From positions 1 through 64,000 of the forward strand of contig JALHLV010000010.1 in NCBI GenBank assembly GCA_022844405.1: DNA of 64,000 nucleotides, read 5' to 3'. The notes under the pieces were generated by a model that searched no databases, was not told the DNA's origin, and was given only the letters and a program-made list of their open reading frames with translations. How positions within the stretch are numbered: the first letter of the stretch is position 1; the number at the start of each line of letters is the position of its first letter. Below are positions 24,736 through 34,083 of the stretch, one piece after another. A program made the translations under genes and the position numbers. The DNA comes from Sphingomonadales bacterium (lineage in GTDB: Bacteria; Pseudomonadota; Alphaproteobacteria; SMXS01).

Positions 24736-26193
24736 ATGGTCGAGGAAACGGGATACCGTCCGCTATCGAAGCGGACGATCTTCTTCTATGGCCTGTCCGA
24801 GATGCCGCTGCAGGTGGCGAGCGTCGTGATTTCCGCCTACCTGCTCAATTACTACGCGGCGGATCTTGGCGTGGGTCTGGCGGCGGTGGGCACCATCTGG
24901 CTGGTCGCGCGCATCTTCGACGGGGTTACCGATCCGCTCATCGGCTATCTGAGCGACATCACCCGGACACGGTGGGGCCGCCGGCGCGTCTGGATGGTCG
25001 CGTCGGTGCCGCTGATCATGCTCTCGGTGTGGAAGCTGTTCTTTCCCGACCCGCCGGTCGACGCCGTCTATTTCCTGACCTGGATGCTGGTGCTCTGGCT
25101 GGGCTGGACCATGCTGCTGATCCCCTATTATGCATGGGCGGCCGAGCTGTCGACCAACTACAACGAGCGGTCGGTGATCGTCGGCGCCCGGGTCTGGCTC
25201 GGCATGGCCGCCAACGTCGCGAGCAAGGTGGTGCCCGTCGCGGCCCTGCTGCTGTTCGGCTTCGGCGGCACCCGCGAGGTGCTGATGATGATCGGCGTCA
25301 TGACGCTGATCCTGGTGCCGCTGAGCGTCGGCCTGACCGTCGCCAACGTGCCCGAATTCCCCCAGTACCGGCCGCCGACCATTCCGTTCCTGCGCGGCCT
25401 GGTCGCCATGTGGCGCAACGGCCCGTTCAAGCGGCTGATGTTCGCGTTCTTCCTCAACTTCATGGGCACCACGGTGGCGACGGCGACGGCGCTGTTCTAT
25501 GTCCGCAACGTGGTCGGCGAGGAGAAGCTGGGCATCCTGTTCCTGCTGGTGTTCTATCTGGCGGGGCTGATCGGCATCCCGTTCTGGGTCTGGCTGTCGA
25601 AGAAGATCGGCAAGCACAGGGCCTGGGTCGCCTGCCTGATGGTCTATCCCTGCTTCAGCTGGCTCTACCTGCTGCTGGGGCCGGGCGATTTCTGGTGGAT
25701 GCTGCCGGTCGCGGCGGTCACCGGCTTCGGGGGCGGCTCGTCGGCGGTGCTGGCCAATTCCATGAAGGCCGACGTCATCGACCTCGACACGCTGAAGACG
25801 GGCCAGAACCGCGCCGCGCTGTTCTTCTCGGTCTGGGCGCTGATCACCAAGGTCTCGCTGTCGGTCGGCCCGGCGCTCGCGCTCTATCTGCTGGCCACGC
25901 TGGGATTCGACCCCAAGCCCGGCGCCGTGAGCACCGAGCAAGGGCTCTGGGGGCTGAAATGCATGTTCGCGCTGGGGCCGCCGGTGTTCATGCTCCTGAC
26001 TGCCTGGGTCGCATGGCGCTACCCGATCACCGAGGCGCGTCACGGCAAGATGCGCGCGGCGATCGTCCGCCGCAACGCAAGGCGCGCCGACCGGGAAACA
26101 GCCGCTGAAGCGGCGCGGACGTCGGCCGAGTGGTCTACACCTTCTCCAGCACGTGGACCGCGCAGGCTTGACCCAGGCCCAGCACGTGGGTGA
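24736..26193 (+). CDS. GPH-family (MFS) sugar:cation symporter
   Basis: 485 residues, 12 predicted transmembrane helices. The first cytoplasmic loop has the GPH signature RIFDGVTDPLIGYLSDITRTRWGRRR, and the sixth-seventh helix loop the related SKKIGKHRAW. The glycoside-pentoside-hexuronide family also includes lysolipid transporters, so the substrate is open. ATG 24736 follows GGGGAGATATC; GTG or ATG at 24697 is less likely. The last 20 codons (59 bp) overlap the convergent thiolase gene and are polar, probably an extended tail. Confidence 0.85.
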   Translation: MVEETGYRPLSKRTIFFYGLSEMPLQVASVVISAYLLNYYAADLGVGLAAVGTIWLVARIFDGVTDPLIGYLSDITRTRWGRRRVWMVASVPLIMLSVWKLFFPDPPVDAVYFLTWMLVLWLGWTMLLIPYYAWAAELSTNYNERSVIVGARVWLGMAANVASKVVPVAALLLFGFGGTREVLMMIGVMTLILVPLSVGLTVANVPEFPQYRPPTIPFLRGLVAMWRNGPFKRLMFAFFLNFMGTTVATATALFYVRNVVGEEKLGILFLLVFYLAGLIGIPFWVWLSKKIGKHRAWVACLMVYPCFSWLYLLLGPGDFWWMLPVAAVTGFGGGSSAVLANSMKADVIDLDTLKTGQNRAALFFSVWALITKVSLSVGPALALYLLATLGFDPKPGAVSTEQGLWGLKCMFALGPPVFMLLTAWVAWRYPITEARHGKMRAAIVRRNARRADRETAAEAARTSAEWSTPSPARGPRRLDPGPARG

Positions 26194-27280
26194 GGCCTAG
26201 CCGGGCGCCCTCGACCTGTCTTGCGCCGGCCTCGCCGCGCAGATGGGTGGCCACCTCGTAGATGTTGGCGATGCCGGTGGCGCCGAGCGGATGGCCCTTC
26301 GACAACAGGCCGCCCGAGACGTTGACCGGCACCTTGCCGCCCAGCCAGGTGGCGCCCGAATCGATGAACGCGCCGGCCTCGCCCTCGCCGCACAGGCCGA
26401 GGTTCTCGTAGTGGACGATCTCGGCGGTGGCGAAGCAGTCGTGCAGCTCCACCAGGTTGATATCCTGCGGGCTGACGCCGGCCTTTTCATAGGCGATCTT
26501 CGCCGCGTCCCTTGTGCAGGTGTTGAAGTCGGGCAGGGTGAGGTCGCGCTGGGTGAAGCGGTCGCTGGTCAGCGCCGAGGCGCGGATGCGGACGGCGCGG
26601 CCCATGCCCAGCTCGCGCGCCTTCTTTGCCGACGCGATAACCGCCGCCGCCGAGCCGTCGACGTTCACCGAGCACATCAGCTTGGTGTTCGGATAGGCGA
26701 TCATCTCGGCGCCCATCACCTCCTCGAGCGGCGTCTCGATCTGGTACATCGCCTTGGGATTGAGCGTCGAATGGTGGTGGTTCTTCACCGACACCTTGGC
26801 GAAATGCTCAGGCTTCGTGCCGTATTTGCGCGAGTGCTCCATGCCGACCTCGGCGAACAGCGCCGGCATCAGCCGCGAGCCCAGCAGGCCCTCGCGCGGG
26901 ATGCCGTCATCGCCGCCGCCGGCGTTGCCCAGCAGGCCCTTGCCCATCTGCTCGACGCCGACCGCCAGCACCAGGTCGAACTCGCCGGATTTCACCGCCA
27001 GGTAGGCCTCGCGGAACGCGGTGGCGCCCGAGGCGCAGGCATTGGTGCAGTTGACCACCGGAATGCCGGTCTGGCCGATCTGCTGCAGGATCTTCTGGCC
27101 GACGAACTGGGTGACGTGACCCACATTGCCGAGATAGAGCGCCTGCATGTCCTTGATGCCCAGCCCGGCGTCGTCGAGCGCAAGCAGCGCGGCTTCGGCG
27201 CCCAGGCCGTCGATGGTCCGGTGCGGGAAGCGCCCGAACTTGATCATGTCCACGCCGAGTACGTAAACGTCTTCGCTCAT
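26135..27280 (-). CDS. Thiolase-family protein (SCP-x/acetyl-CoA acetyltransferase-like)
   Basis: 381 residues of the non-decarboxylating thiolase group related to SCP-x and lipid-transfer thiolases. Active-site Cys is in NACASG (C82) and the catalytic His in GGLLSKGHPLGATG; a second element LVELHDCFATAE is typical of the SCP-x branch. The family works in side-chain beta-oxidation or in coenzyme A thioester cleavage. It is the last gene of a run with an acyl-CoA synthetase and a DUF35 protein; DUF35 partners are usual for this thiolase type. Confidence 0.87.
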   Translation of the reverse strand: MSEDVYVLGVDMIKFGRFPHRTIDGLGAEAALLALDDAGLGIKDMQALYLGNVGHVTQFVGQKILQQIGQTGIPVVNCTNACASGATAFREAYLAVKSGEFDLVLAVGVEQMGKGLLGNAGGGDDGIPREGLLGSRLMPALFAEVGMEHSRKYGTKPEHFAKVSVKNHHHSTLNPKAMYQIETPLEEVMGAEMIAYPNTKLMCSVNVDGSAAAVIASAKKARELGMGRAVRIRASALTSDRFTQRDLTLPDFNTCTRDAAKIAYEKAGVSPQDINLVELHDCFATAEIVHYENLGLCGEGEAGAFIDSGATWLGGKVPVNVSGGLLSKGHPLGATGIANIYEVATHLRGEAGARQVEGARLGLTHVLGLGQACAVHVLEKV

Positions 27281-27314
27281 GTCAGCTCTCCTTGGAGAAT
27301 TGTGTGGCGGAGGG

Positions 27315-27439
27315 AACGCCCCTCACCCTCCCACGCCCTTCGGGCGCGGGCCCCTCCCTCTCCCAGAGGGCGAGGGATCGATGCAGCACGCCGGCCAAAT
27401 TCCCTCTCCCTCTGGGAGAGGGTCAGGGTGAGGGGCGTT
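27315..27439. repeat. 125-bp inverted-repeat element between two co-directional genes
   Basis: Arms AACGCCCCTCACCCT (27315-27329) and AGGGTGAGGGGCGTT (27425-27439) are perfect inverted repeats, with inner CTCTCCCAGAGGG and CCCTCTGGGAGAGGG palindromes. It separates the DUF35 gene from the thiolase, both on the minus strand, and could fold in the mRNA. Related to the CCCCTCACC-type elements at 20152 and 34084. Confidence 0.65.
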
Positions 27440-27458
27440 GCTGCCACCCGCACCACCC

Positions 27459-27887
27459 TCAACCTTTTTTCGGCGCGAAGAAGTAGGACACGTATGTCCT
27501 GCCTTCCTTGTTCCTGTGCTCCAGCTCGCGGAACACCACCTCGACCTTCATGCCGGTCTTCACATGCTCCGGATCGGGCGTCACGTCCACGAGGGTGCCC
27601 TTCAGCGAGCAGGCGCCGTCCAGGTCGACGGTGGCCGACACGAACGGCACCTTGATGCCCGGATAGGAGCGGTGGACGATCGAGAAGGTGTAGAGCTCGC
27701 CGGTCGTGGGCAGCCTTACCGCCTTGAACGGCTTGCGCGAGAAGCACTTCGAGCAGGCCATGCGCTCGGTGGTGTAGATCTCGCCGCAGTCGGCGCATTG
27801 CTGGCCTTCCAGGTACGGCGCGCCGTCCGCGCCGAACTTCAGGAACGGCACGATGGTGGGCGGGTTGGCGAGGGCTGCGTCTGTCAT
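27459..27887 (-). CDS. DUF35 OB-fold/zinc-ribbon protein
   Basis: 142 residues. An N-terminal rubredoxin-like zinc ribbon with C31-x2-C34 and C45-x2-C48 (QCADCGEIYTT, MACSKC) precedes an OB-fold (about 60-142). Proteins of this type act as accessory subunits of thiolases or acyl-CoA enzymes. It lies between the acyl-CoA synthetase and thiolase genes on the same strand, nine bases after the synthetase stop. ATG 27887. Confidence 0.88.
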   Translation of the reverse strand: MTDAALANPPTIVPFLKFGADGAPYLEGQQCADCGEIYTTERMACSKCFSRKPFKAVRLPTTGELYTFSIVHRSYPGIKVPFVSATVDLDGACSLKGTLVDVTPDPEHVKTGMKVEVVFRELEHRNKEGRTYVSYFFAPKKG

Positions 27888-27896
27888 GGAACTCTC

Positions 27897-29465
27897 CTAA
27901 TTCACCTGGCGGGCGGTCTCACCCCAGAAGCGGGCACGCAGCACTTTCTTGTCGGGCTTGCCGATGGCGGTCACCGGGATCGAGTCGGCGAACTCGATCC
28001 GCTTGGGCGCCTGCACCGAGCCCTTCTTTTCCTTCACCAGCGCGATCAGCTCCTCGGCGGTGACGGTCGCGCCGGTCTTGCGGACGATGACGGCGGTGAC
28101 CGCCTCGCCCCACTTGTCGTCGGGCACGCCGATGACGGCGGCCTGGGCGACGCCCGGGTGATGGGTCAGCACGTCCTCGACCTCCTTCGGGTACACGTTG
28201 AAGCCGCCGGAGATGATCATGTCCTTCTTGCGGTCGACGATATAGAGGAAGCCCTCCTCGTCCTTGCGGGCCATGTCGCCGGTGTGCAGCCATCCGCTGC
28301 GCAGGGTGGCCGCGGTCTCCTCGGGCCTCTTCCAGTAGCCGTCCATGGCGAGCGGGCTGCGCACGCAGATCTCGCCGACCTCGCCCTGCGGCACCTCGAC
28401 GTCGTTCTCGTCGAGCAGCTTCACCTGCACGTTGGCGACCGGGAAGCCGCACGACGCCAGCCGTTCCGGATGGTTCGGGTCGTGGTCCCAGGTGTTGAGC
28501 GTGGTCACCGTCATCGGCAGCTCGGACTGGGCGTAGAGCTGCAGGAACACCGGGCCGAAGATGCCGAGCGCCTCATTCAGCCTTGTCGGCGACATGGGCG
28601 AGGCGCCGTAGACCACCAGCTTCAGGCTCGACAGGTCGAGCTCGCGGATGCGCGGATGCTCGAGCAGCCGGTAGAGCATGGTCGGCACCAGCCAGGTGAC
28701 GCTGATCTTCTCGCGCACCACGCAGTCGAGGAATTTGTCCGGGTCGAAGCCTTCCTGCAAATGGACCGTGCCGCCCTTGACGAAGCTGGGCGCCACCATG
28801 GAGCCGCCCGCGTGGGACAGCGGCGTGACCACCAGCGTGCGGATGTCGCGCGGCCATTCCCATTCGGCCAGCATCATCAGGATGGCGTTCACCGTCGCCC
28901 GGTGGCGGTGGATGACGCCCTTGGGCCGGCCCGTGGTGCCGCCGGTATAGACCAGGCCGACGATGCCGGCGGGATCGGCCTCGTCCCAGAGTTTTCTCGG
29001 CTCGAACGCGTCGGCGCGGGCCAGCAGGTCGTCGCCGATGTTGCTGGGTCCGACGCTGAATACATGCCGCAGCCCGGGCGCGCGCGCCGCCAGCGCCGCG
29101 CCGCGCTCCGCGTAGTACGGATCGACGGCCAGCGCGTCAGCCTCGCTGTCCTCGATGATGAAGGCGTGATCCTCCACCGCGCCCAGCGGATGCAGCGCGG
29201 TGTAGCGGATGCCGAGCAGGGTGCAGGCGAGCCGCACCATCAGCGTCTCGGGCCGGTTGGAGCCGAGCTGGCACAGCGCCATGCCGCGCTTCAGCCCACG
29301 CGCCTGCAGCGCCTGCATGATCTGGCTGATGCGCGCGCCGAGCTGGCGGTAGGTCAGCCGGATGTCGCCGCACACCAGCGCCTCGCGGTCGCCATAGCGC
29401 TCGATCGCCCGCCGCGAGATCTCGCCCGCGGTGGTGCCCAGGTGGACGTCGGCCAGTTCGGTCAT
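27897..29465 (-). CDS. Acyl-CoA synthetase (AMP-binding enzyme)
   Basis: 522 residues of the ANL adenylating family. The phosphate loop is VYTGGTTGRPKG, followed by the substrate/adenylate motif YAQSELP, the DGYWKRPEETAATLRSGWLHTGDMARKDEEG stretch in shorter pieces, the hinge VDRKKDMIISGG and the C-terminal catalytic-Lys region TAIGKPDKK. It activates a carboxylate as the CoA thioester, chain length unknown. ATG 29465. First gene of the three-gene set synthetase, DUF35, thiolase, which together suggest degradation of a fatty-acid or side-chain substrate. Confidence 0.88.
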   Translation of the reverse strand: MTELADVHLGTTAGEISRRAIERYGDREALVCGDIRLTYRQLGARISQIMQALQARGLKRGMALCQLGSNRPETLMVRLACTLLGIRYTALHPLGAVEDHAFIIEDSEADALAVDPYYAERGAALAARAPGLRHVFSVGPSNIGDDLLARADAFEPRKLWDEADPAGIVGLVYTGGTTGRPKGVIHRHRATVNAILMMLAEWEWPRDIRTLVVTPLSHAGGSMVAPSFVKGGTVHLQEGFDPDKFLDCVVREKISVTWLVPTMLYRLLEHPRIRELDLSSLKLVVYGASPMSPTRLNEALGIFGPVFLQLYAQSELPMTVTTLNTWDHDPNHPERLASCGFPVANVQVKLLDENDVEVPQGEVGEICVRSPLAMDGYWKRPEETAATLRSGWLHTGDMARKDEEGFLYIVDRKKDMIISGGFNVYPKEVEDVLTHHPGVAQAAVIGVPDDKWGEAVTAVIVRKTGATVTAEELIALVKEKKGSVQAPKRIEFADSIPVTAIGKPDKKVLRARFWGETARQVN

Positions 29466-29596
29466 GTTACTACCCCGTTTCCCCGCGCCCACTCTATCGA
29501 CGCGTCGCAAGCGCTTCAATCGGCGGATCACGGGACTATCCACCACCGCCGCCGCGCGATAGGGTTCGGCACGCGAGCTTCTTTGGATTCAGGCAC

Positions 29597-30595
29597 ATGC
29601 GCGCAAGGCTGGCCCTGCTGTCGATCGTTCTCCTGCTGCTGCCGGGCGCGGCGGCGGCGCAGCCGATCATCGCCCAGCCGACCAGCCGGCCTGGCGACAT
29701 CAACATCGCGTTCCGCGCGACGCCCACCACCATCGTCCGCTACCGCATCGACGTGACCCAGTCGCGCCAGAAGGAGGGCGAGCCCGGCCCGACCGTGACC
29801 GCGACCCAGGTCGCCGAGGTGTCGTTCCGGGTGCTGTCGACCCGCAGCGACGGCTACCGGATGGCGATGAACTACGACAAGGTGGAAAGCCGGTCGCCGC
29901 AGATGAAGGCGCTTGGCATCAGCGACGAGGTGGCCGACAAGATCGGCAAGCGGTTCGAGCGCACCACGCTGATCTATCTGTGCGACCACAACGGCAATCC
30001 CACGTCGCTGGAGAACCTGGTCGACCTCAAGGAGATGATGGCCAGGAACACCGAGAACCTGCGCTACTTCTTCAAGCAGGCCAAACTGCCGCCACAGGCC
30101 ATCGCCATGGTCGACAACATGGAGAAGGCCTACGCCACCATGACCCAGGAACAGGCGAACAAGGCGTTGCTGGAGGATATCAGGCCGTTGTTCGGCACCA
30201 CCGGCATCGACCTGCCGCCCGACGGCGAGATCCAGTTCGCCGAGGAAGAGCCCTGGGCCATGACCGGCACCATGCTCAAGACCAGGGGCACGCTGAAGCT
30301 GGTGCGCCAGGATACCGCCCAGGCGGTGATCCAGCTGCGCACCGCCTATGACCGGGACAGCGTACGCGAGGGATTGGCGCTGGCGTCGACGCAGGTCGCG
30401 GCGCAGAACGGCGGGACCGTGCCCGAAAGACTGGCCGCGCCGATCAAGGCGATGGAGAATTTCGACGTGCAGCAGAACCAGACCACTATCCTGCGCCTCG
30501 CCGATGGCTGGGCCGACAGCATGACCATGGAGCGCGTCTCGGTCATCGGACCCGAGCGGCGCATGAAGCGCACGGTGGCGACGCGCCTGCCGTAG
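29597..30595 (+). CDS. Exported protein of unknown function
   Basis: 332 residues with a Sec signal about 1-22 (ending AAAA-QP). The mature part has no transmembrane segment. One Cys (CDHNGNPTSLENLVDL) and a region rich in Met/Gln/Ala (MVDNMEKAYATMTQEQANKAL) are visible. I do not recognise the family. It is divergent from the acyl-CoA synthetase and lies 29 bp upstream of an MBL-fold hydrolase. Confidence 0.75.
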   Translation: MRARLALLSIVLLLLPGAAAAQPIIAQPTSRPGDINIAFRATPTTIVRYRIDVTQSRQKEGEPGPTVTATQVAEVSFRVLSTRSDGYRMAMNYDKVESRSPQMKALGISDEVADKIGKRFERTTLIYLCDHNGNPTSLENLVDLKEMMARNTENLRYFFKQAKLPPQAIAMVDNMEKAYATMTQEQANKALLEDIRPLFGTTGIDLPPDGEIQFAEEEPWAMTGTMLKTRGTLKLVRQDTAQAVIQLRTAYDRDSVREGLALASTQVAAQNGGTVPERLAAPIKAMENFDVQQNQTTILRLADGWADSMTMERVSVIGPERRMKRTVATRLP

Positions 30596-30624
30596 GAACG
30601 GGATATCGGAACGGGGAGAGACCG

Positions 30625-31521
30625 ATGGATTTTATGAAGTGGATGGTGGGCGACGTCACCGTCACCAAGGTGCCCGAGCTGGACCGGGTGCCCGGCATGC
30701 GCGGGCTGATCCCGGCCGCCACCCGCGAGGCGATCGAGCCGATCAAGTGGCTGCAGCCGCATTTCGTCACCCACGATTTGAAGCTGCTGGCCAGCATCCA
30801 CGCGCTGGTGGTCGAAACCGGCGGACGGCGCATCCTGGTCGACACCTGCGTCGGCAACGACAAGGACCGGGCGTTCGACGCCTGGAACCACATGCAGGGG
30901 CCGTTCCTGCAGGACCTGGCCGCCGCCGGCTTTCCGCGCGAGTCCATCGACACGGTGCTGTGCACCCATCTGCACATCGACCATGTGGGCTGGAACACCA
31001 TGTGGGTCGACGGCAAATGGGTGCCGACCTTCCCCAACGCCCGCTATCTGATGGGCGCCGACGAGTTCGCCTACTGGAAGGCCGAAGCCGACGCCGAGGC
31101 GGCGCTGCCGCCGGGCGAGAAAGGCATGCTGGAAAGCGGCCAGGTGTTCGGCGATTCCGTCCGGCCGGTGTTCGAGGCCGGGCTGGTCGACCTGGTCGGC
31201 ACCGACCACGTCCTCTCCGACACGGTGCGGCTGATCCCGACGGTCGGGCACACGCCGGGCCATGTCAGCGTGCTGATCGAGTCGCGGGGCGAGACGGCGC
31301 TGATCACCGGCGACTTCATGCACCATCCCTGCCAGATCGCCCGGCCGGACTGGGCCGCCGCCGTCGACTACGATTCGGACCAGTCGACCAGGACCCGCCG
31401 CGAGGTGTTCGAGCGTTACGCCGATACACCGACCCTGATCATCGGCACCCATTTCGCCAGCCCGACCGCCGGGCGGCTGGTGCGCGACGGCGACGCGTAC
31501 CGGCTGGACGTCGAGGAGTAG
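30625..31521 (+). CDS. MBL-fold metallo-hydrolase
   Basis: 298 residues. The metal motif is THLHIDHVGW (H115, H117, D119, H120), with later ligands in VGHTPGHVSVL and GTHFASPTAGRL. The N-terminal KVPELDRVPGMRGLIP and the W-rich DFMHHPCQIARPDW segment place it with AHL-lactonase-like/quorum-quenching and related lactamase-fold hydrolases. RBS GGGGAGAG precedes ATG 30625. Substrate unknown. Confidence 0.85.
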   Translation: MDFMKWMVGDVTVTKVPELDRVPGMRGLIPAATREAIEPIKWLQPHFVTHDLKLLASIHALVVETGGRRILVDTCVGNDKDRAFDAWNHMQGPFLQDLAAAGFPRESIDTVLCTHLHIDHVGWNTMWVDGKWVPTFPNARYLMGADEFAYWKAEADAEAALPPGEKGMLESGQVFGDSVRPVFEAGLVDLVGTDHVLSDTVRLIPTVGHTPGHVSVLIESRGETALITGDFMHHPCQIARPDWAAAVDYDSDQSTRTRREVFERYADTPTLIIGTHFASPTAGRLVRDGDAYRLDVEE

Positions 31522-31561
31522 GAACCGTCAGCAACGGCGCGCCACATCGGGGAATGAGGCC

Positions 31562-32686
31562 ATGAAGCGCGCCGTATCGAGCGGCATCTTCGTCGTGCTC
31601 GCGGTGGCGGCGGCCGGCTTCTTCGGCTGGAGCGGCTGGCGCGAGTACCGCGAGCAGAACCAGCCCGAGGTGGCGGAAACCTTCAAGCAGCCGGACATCC
31701 CCTATGCGCCGACGCCGATGATCGTGGTCGAGCGCATGCTGGAGGCCGCAAGGCCGAAGCGCCGCGAGGTGCTCTACGACCTGGGCTCGGGCGACGGCCG
31801 CATCGTCATCAAGGCGGCGCTGACCTACGGGGTGAAGGCCGAGGGCTTCGAGCTGGATCCCAAGCTGGTCGAGCTGTCGCGCAAGGCGGCCAGGGAGGCC
31901 GGGCTGGAGAACAAGGTCAGCTTCGTGCGGCGCGACATCCTGACGCTGGACCTGCAGGACGCCGACGTCATCACCCTGTCGCTGAGCCGCGCGCTGAACC
32001 GCAAGCTGCTGCCGCAACTGGAGCGGCTGAAACCGGGGGCGCGCATCGTCAGCCACGACCACGGCTTGGGCGACTACGTGTCCGACAAGCTGATCCGCTT
32101 CGCGCCCGAGGTGGAAGGCGGGCGCGAGCACCTGATCTATGTCTACACCACGCCGCTGAAGACCGCCTCGGCGGCGACCGCGGTCGACCGGCCGGGCGGC
32201 GCCGGCATCAACTTCGTGCCGACGCCCGAGCCCGTCGCCGAGGAGATGCTGGTGATGGCCCGCGTCATGCCGCACGAGACGGTCTACGATTTGGGCTCGG
32301 GCGACGGCCGCATCCTGATCGCCGCCGCGCAGACATACGGCGCGAAGGCGGTCGGCTACGAGATCGACCCCAGGCTGGTCGAGGAGTCGCGCAAGCGCGT
32401 CAAGGCGCTGAAGCTGGACAAGAAGATCGAGGTGCGCGAAGGCAATTTGTTCATGGCCGATTTGAGCCAGGCCGACGTGGTGACGCTCTATCTCAGCCCG
32501 ACCATGAACGCCAAGCTGCTGCCCCAGTTCGACCGGATGAAGCCGGGATCGCGCATCGTCAGCCACGATTTCGACATCCCCGGCATCCGGCAGCAGACCG
32601 TTGTAAAGGTGACGCCGGGCGGTGCATACAAGCGCGAACGGACTATCTATCTGTGGACCACGCCGCTCGAGCGCGTGAAGCAATAA
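31562..32686 (+). CDS. Membrane-anchored tandem methyltransferase-domain protein (FAM173-like repeats)
   Basis: 374 residues. An N-terminal hydrophobic anchor (about 5-25) is followed by two copies of a SAM-dependent methyltransferase domain. Copy 1 (about 50-200) has DLGSGDGR (73-80) and RIVSHDHGLGDY; copy 2 (about 220-370) has DLGSGDGR (243-250) and RIVSHDFDIPG. Both begin PTP, have ML-x-x-AR, and carry GFELDP/GYEIDP. The sequence resembles FAM173/ANT-KMT protein-lysine methyltransferases, usually one domain. An ATG at 31562 is used. Both SAM motifs look intact, though one copy could be structural. Confidence 0.8.
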   Translation: MKRAVSSGIFVVLAVAAAGFFGWSGWREYREQNQPEVAETFKQPDIPYAPTPMIVVERMLEAARPKRREVLYDLGSGDGRIVIKAALTYGVKAEGFELDPKLVELSRKAAREAGLENKVSFVRRDILTLDLQDADVITLSLSRALNRKLLPQLERLKPGARIVSHDHGLGDYVSDKLIRFAPEVEGGREHLIYVYTTPLKTASAATAVDRPGGAGINFVPTPEPVAEEMLVMARVMPHETVYDLGSGDGRILIAAAQTYGAKAVGYEIDPRLVEESRKRVKALKLDKKIEVREGNLFMADLSQADVVTLYLSPTMNAKLLPQFDRMKPGSRIVSHDFDIPGIRQQTVVKVTPGGAYKRERTIYLWTTPLERVKQ

Positions 32687-32706
32687 ATCTCTCGAAGGAA
32701 GCAGCG

Positions 32707-34077
32707 ATGAGCGTGATGCAGGCGATCAACCCGGCCACCGGCGAGGTCATCGCCACCTACCAGCAACACACCGCCGGCGAGGTGGGCCGGAAGATCGACA
32801 CCGCGGGCCGCGCCTTCGCCGGCTGGTCGGCCACCGGCATCGACGAGCGCGCCGCGCTGCTGCCGAGGCTCGCAACCGTGCTGGAGGCGGGCAAGGAACG
32901 CTATGCACGGCTGATGACCGCCGAAATGGGCAAGCCGATCAGGGAAGCCCGCGCCGAGATCGAGAAATGCGCCTGGGCCTGCCGCTACTATGCCGAGCAC
33001 GGCCCGGCATACCTGGCCGACGACATCGTCCAGACCGAGGCGCACAAGGCGTTCGTGGCGTTCCGGCCGCTGGGCGTGGTGCTGGCGGTGATGCCGTGGA
33101 ACTTCCCGTTCTGGCAGGTGCTGCGCTTCGCCATCCCCAGCCTGCTGGCGGGCAACGCGGCGCTGCTGAAGCACGCCTCCAACGTGCCCGGTTCGGCGCT
33201 GGCGCTGGAGGAGGCGCTGCGCGAGGCCGGCCTGCCGGACGGTGTGTTCCAGACCCTGCTGATCCCCAGCGGCATGGTCGAGGGCGTGATCAGGCACGAC
33301 GCCGTGCGCGCCGTCACCCTCACCGGCTCCAACGCCGCCGGCCGGGCCATCGCCGCGACGGCGGGCGCCTGCCTGAAGAAGAGCGTGCTGGAGCTGGGCG
33401 GCAGCGATCCCTTCGTGGTGCTGGAGGACGCGGACCTGGACAAGGCCGCCGAGGCCGGCGCCGCCAGCCGGCTGTTCAACACCGGCCAGGCCTGCATCGC
33501 CGCCAAGCGCTTCATCGTGGTCGACGCCGTGGCGAAGAAATTCGAGGACAAGCTGGCCGAGCGCCTGCTCGCGCGCAAGATGGGCGATCCCATGGACGAG
33601 ACGGTGGCGCTGGGCGCGCTCGCCCGCGCCGATTTGCGCGACGAGCTGCACGGCCAGGTGGAGCGCAGCCTGAAGGACGGCGCGCGCAACATCCTGGGCG
33701 GCGTGATCCCCAACGAGCCAGGCGCGTTCTATCCGGCGACCATCCTGAACGGCGTCGAGAAGGGCATGCCGGCCTTCGACGAGGAGCTGTTCGGCCCGGT
33801 CGCGTCGATCATCCGCGCCGCCAACGAGGACCAGGCGCTGAAGATCGCCAACGACACGCCTTACGGGCTGGGCGCCGCCGTGTTCACCGGCGACCGCAAG
33901 CGCGGCGAACGCATCGCCCGCGACCGTTTCGACGCCGGCGTCTGCTTCGTCAACGACTTCGTCAAGTCGGACCCGCGCCTGCCCTTCGGCGGCGTCAAGG
34001 AAAGCGGCTATGGCCGCGAGCTCGGCATCTTCGGCATCCGCGAGTTCACCAACATCAAGACGGTGGTGGTGGCGTAG
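32707..34077 (+). CDS. NAD(P)-dependent succinate-semialdehyde dehydrogenase-type aldehyde dehydrogenase
   Basis: 456 residues of the ALDH superfamily, shorter than usual and close to the GabD/Sad branch. The catalytic Cys is C263 in NTGQACIAAKR, and the general base is E229 in LELGGSD. The cofactor segment MPWNFPFWQVLRFAIPSLLAGN is conserved and the C terminus GGVKESGYGRELGIFGIREFTN is typical. It oxidises succinic semialdehyde or a similar short aldehyde. ATG 32707 is preceded by AAGGAAGCAGCG. Confidence 0.86.
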   Translation: MSVMQAINPATGEVIATYQQHTAGEVGRKIDTAGRAFAGWSATGIDERAALLPRLATVLEAGKERYARLMTAEMGKPIREARAEIEKCAWACRYYAEHGPAYLADDIVQTEAHKAFVAFRPLGVVLAVMPWNFPFWQVLRFAIPSLLAGNAALLKHASNVPGSALALEEALREAGLPDGVFQTLLIPSGMVEGVIRHDAVRAVTLTGSNAAGRAIAATAGACLKKSVLELGGSDPFVVLEDADLDKAAEAGAASRLFNTGQACIAAKRFIVVDAVAKKFEDKLAERLLARKMGDPMDETVALGALARADLRDELHGQVERSLKDGARNILGGVIPNEPGAFYPATILNGVEKGMPAFDEELFGPVASIIRAANEDQALKIANDTPYGLGAAVFTGDRKRGERIARDRFDAGVCFVNDFVKSDPRLPFGGVKESGYGRELGIFGIREFTNIKTVVVA

Positions 34078-34083
34078 CAGCAC

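Noticed and set aside
24763-26043. Minus-strand frame opposite the GPH symporter
   Set aside because: The plus strand has a clear 12-helix transporter with family motif; this frame is an antisense artefact rich in Gln/His/Arg.
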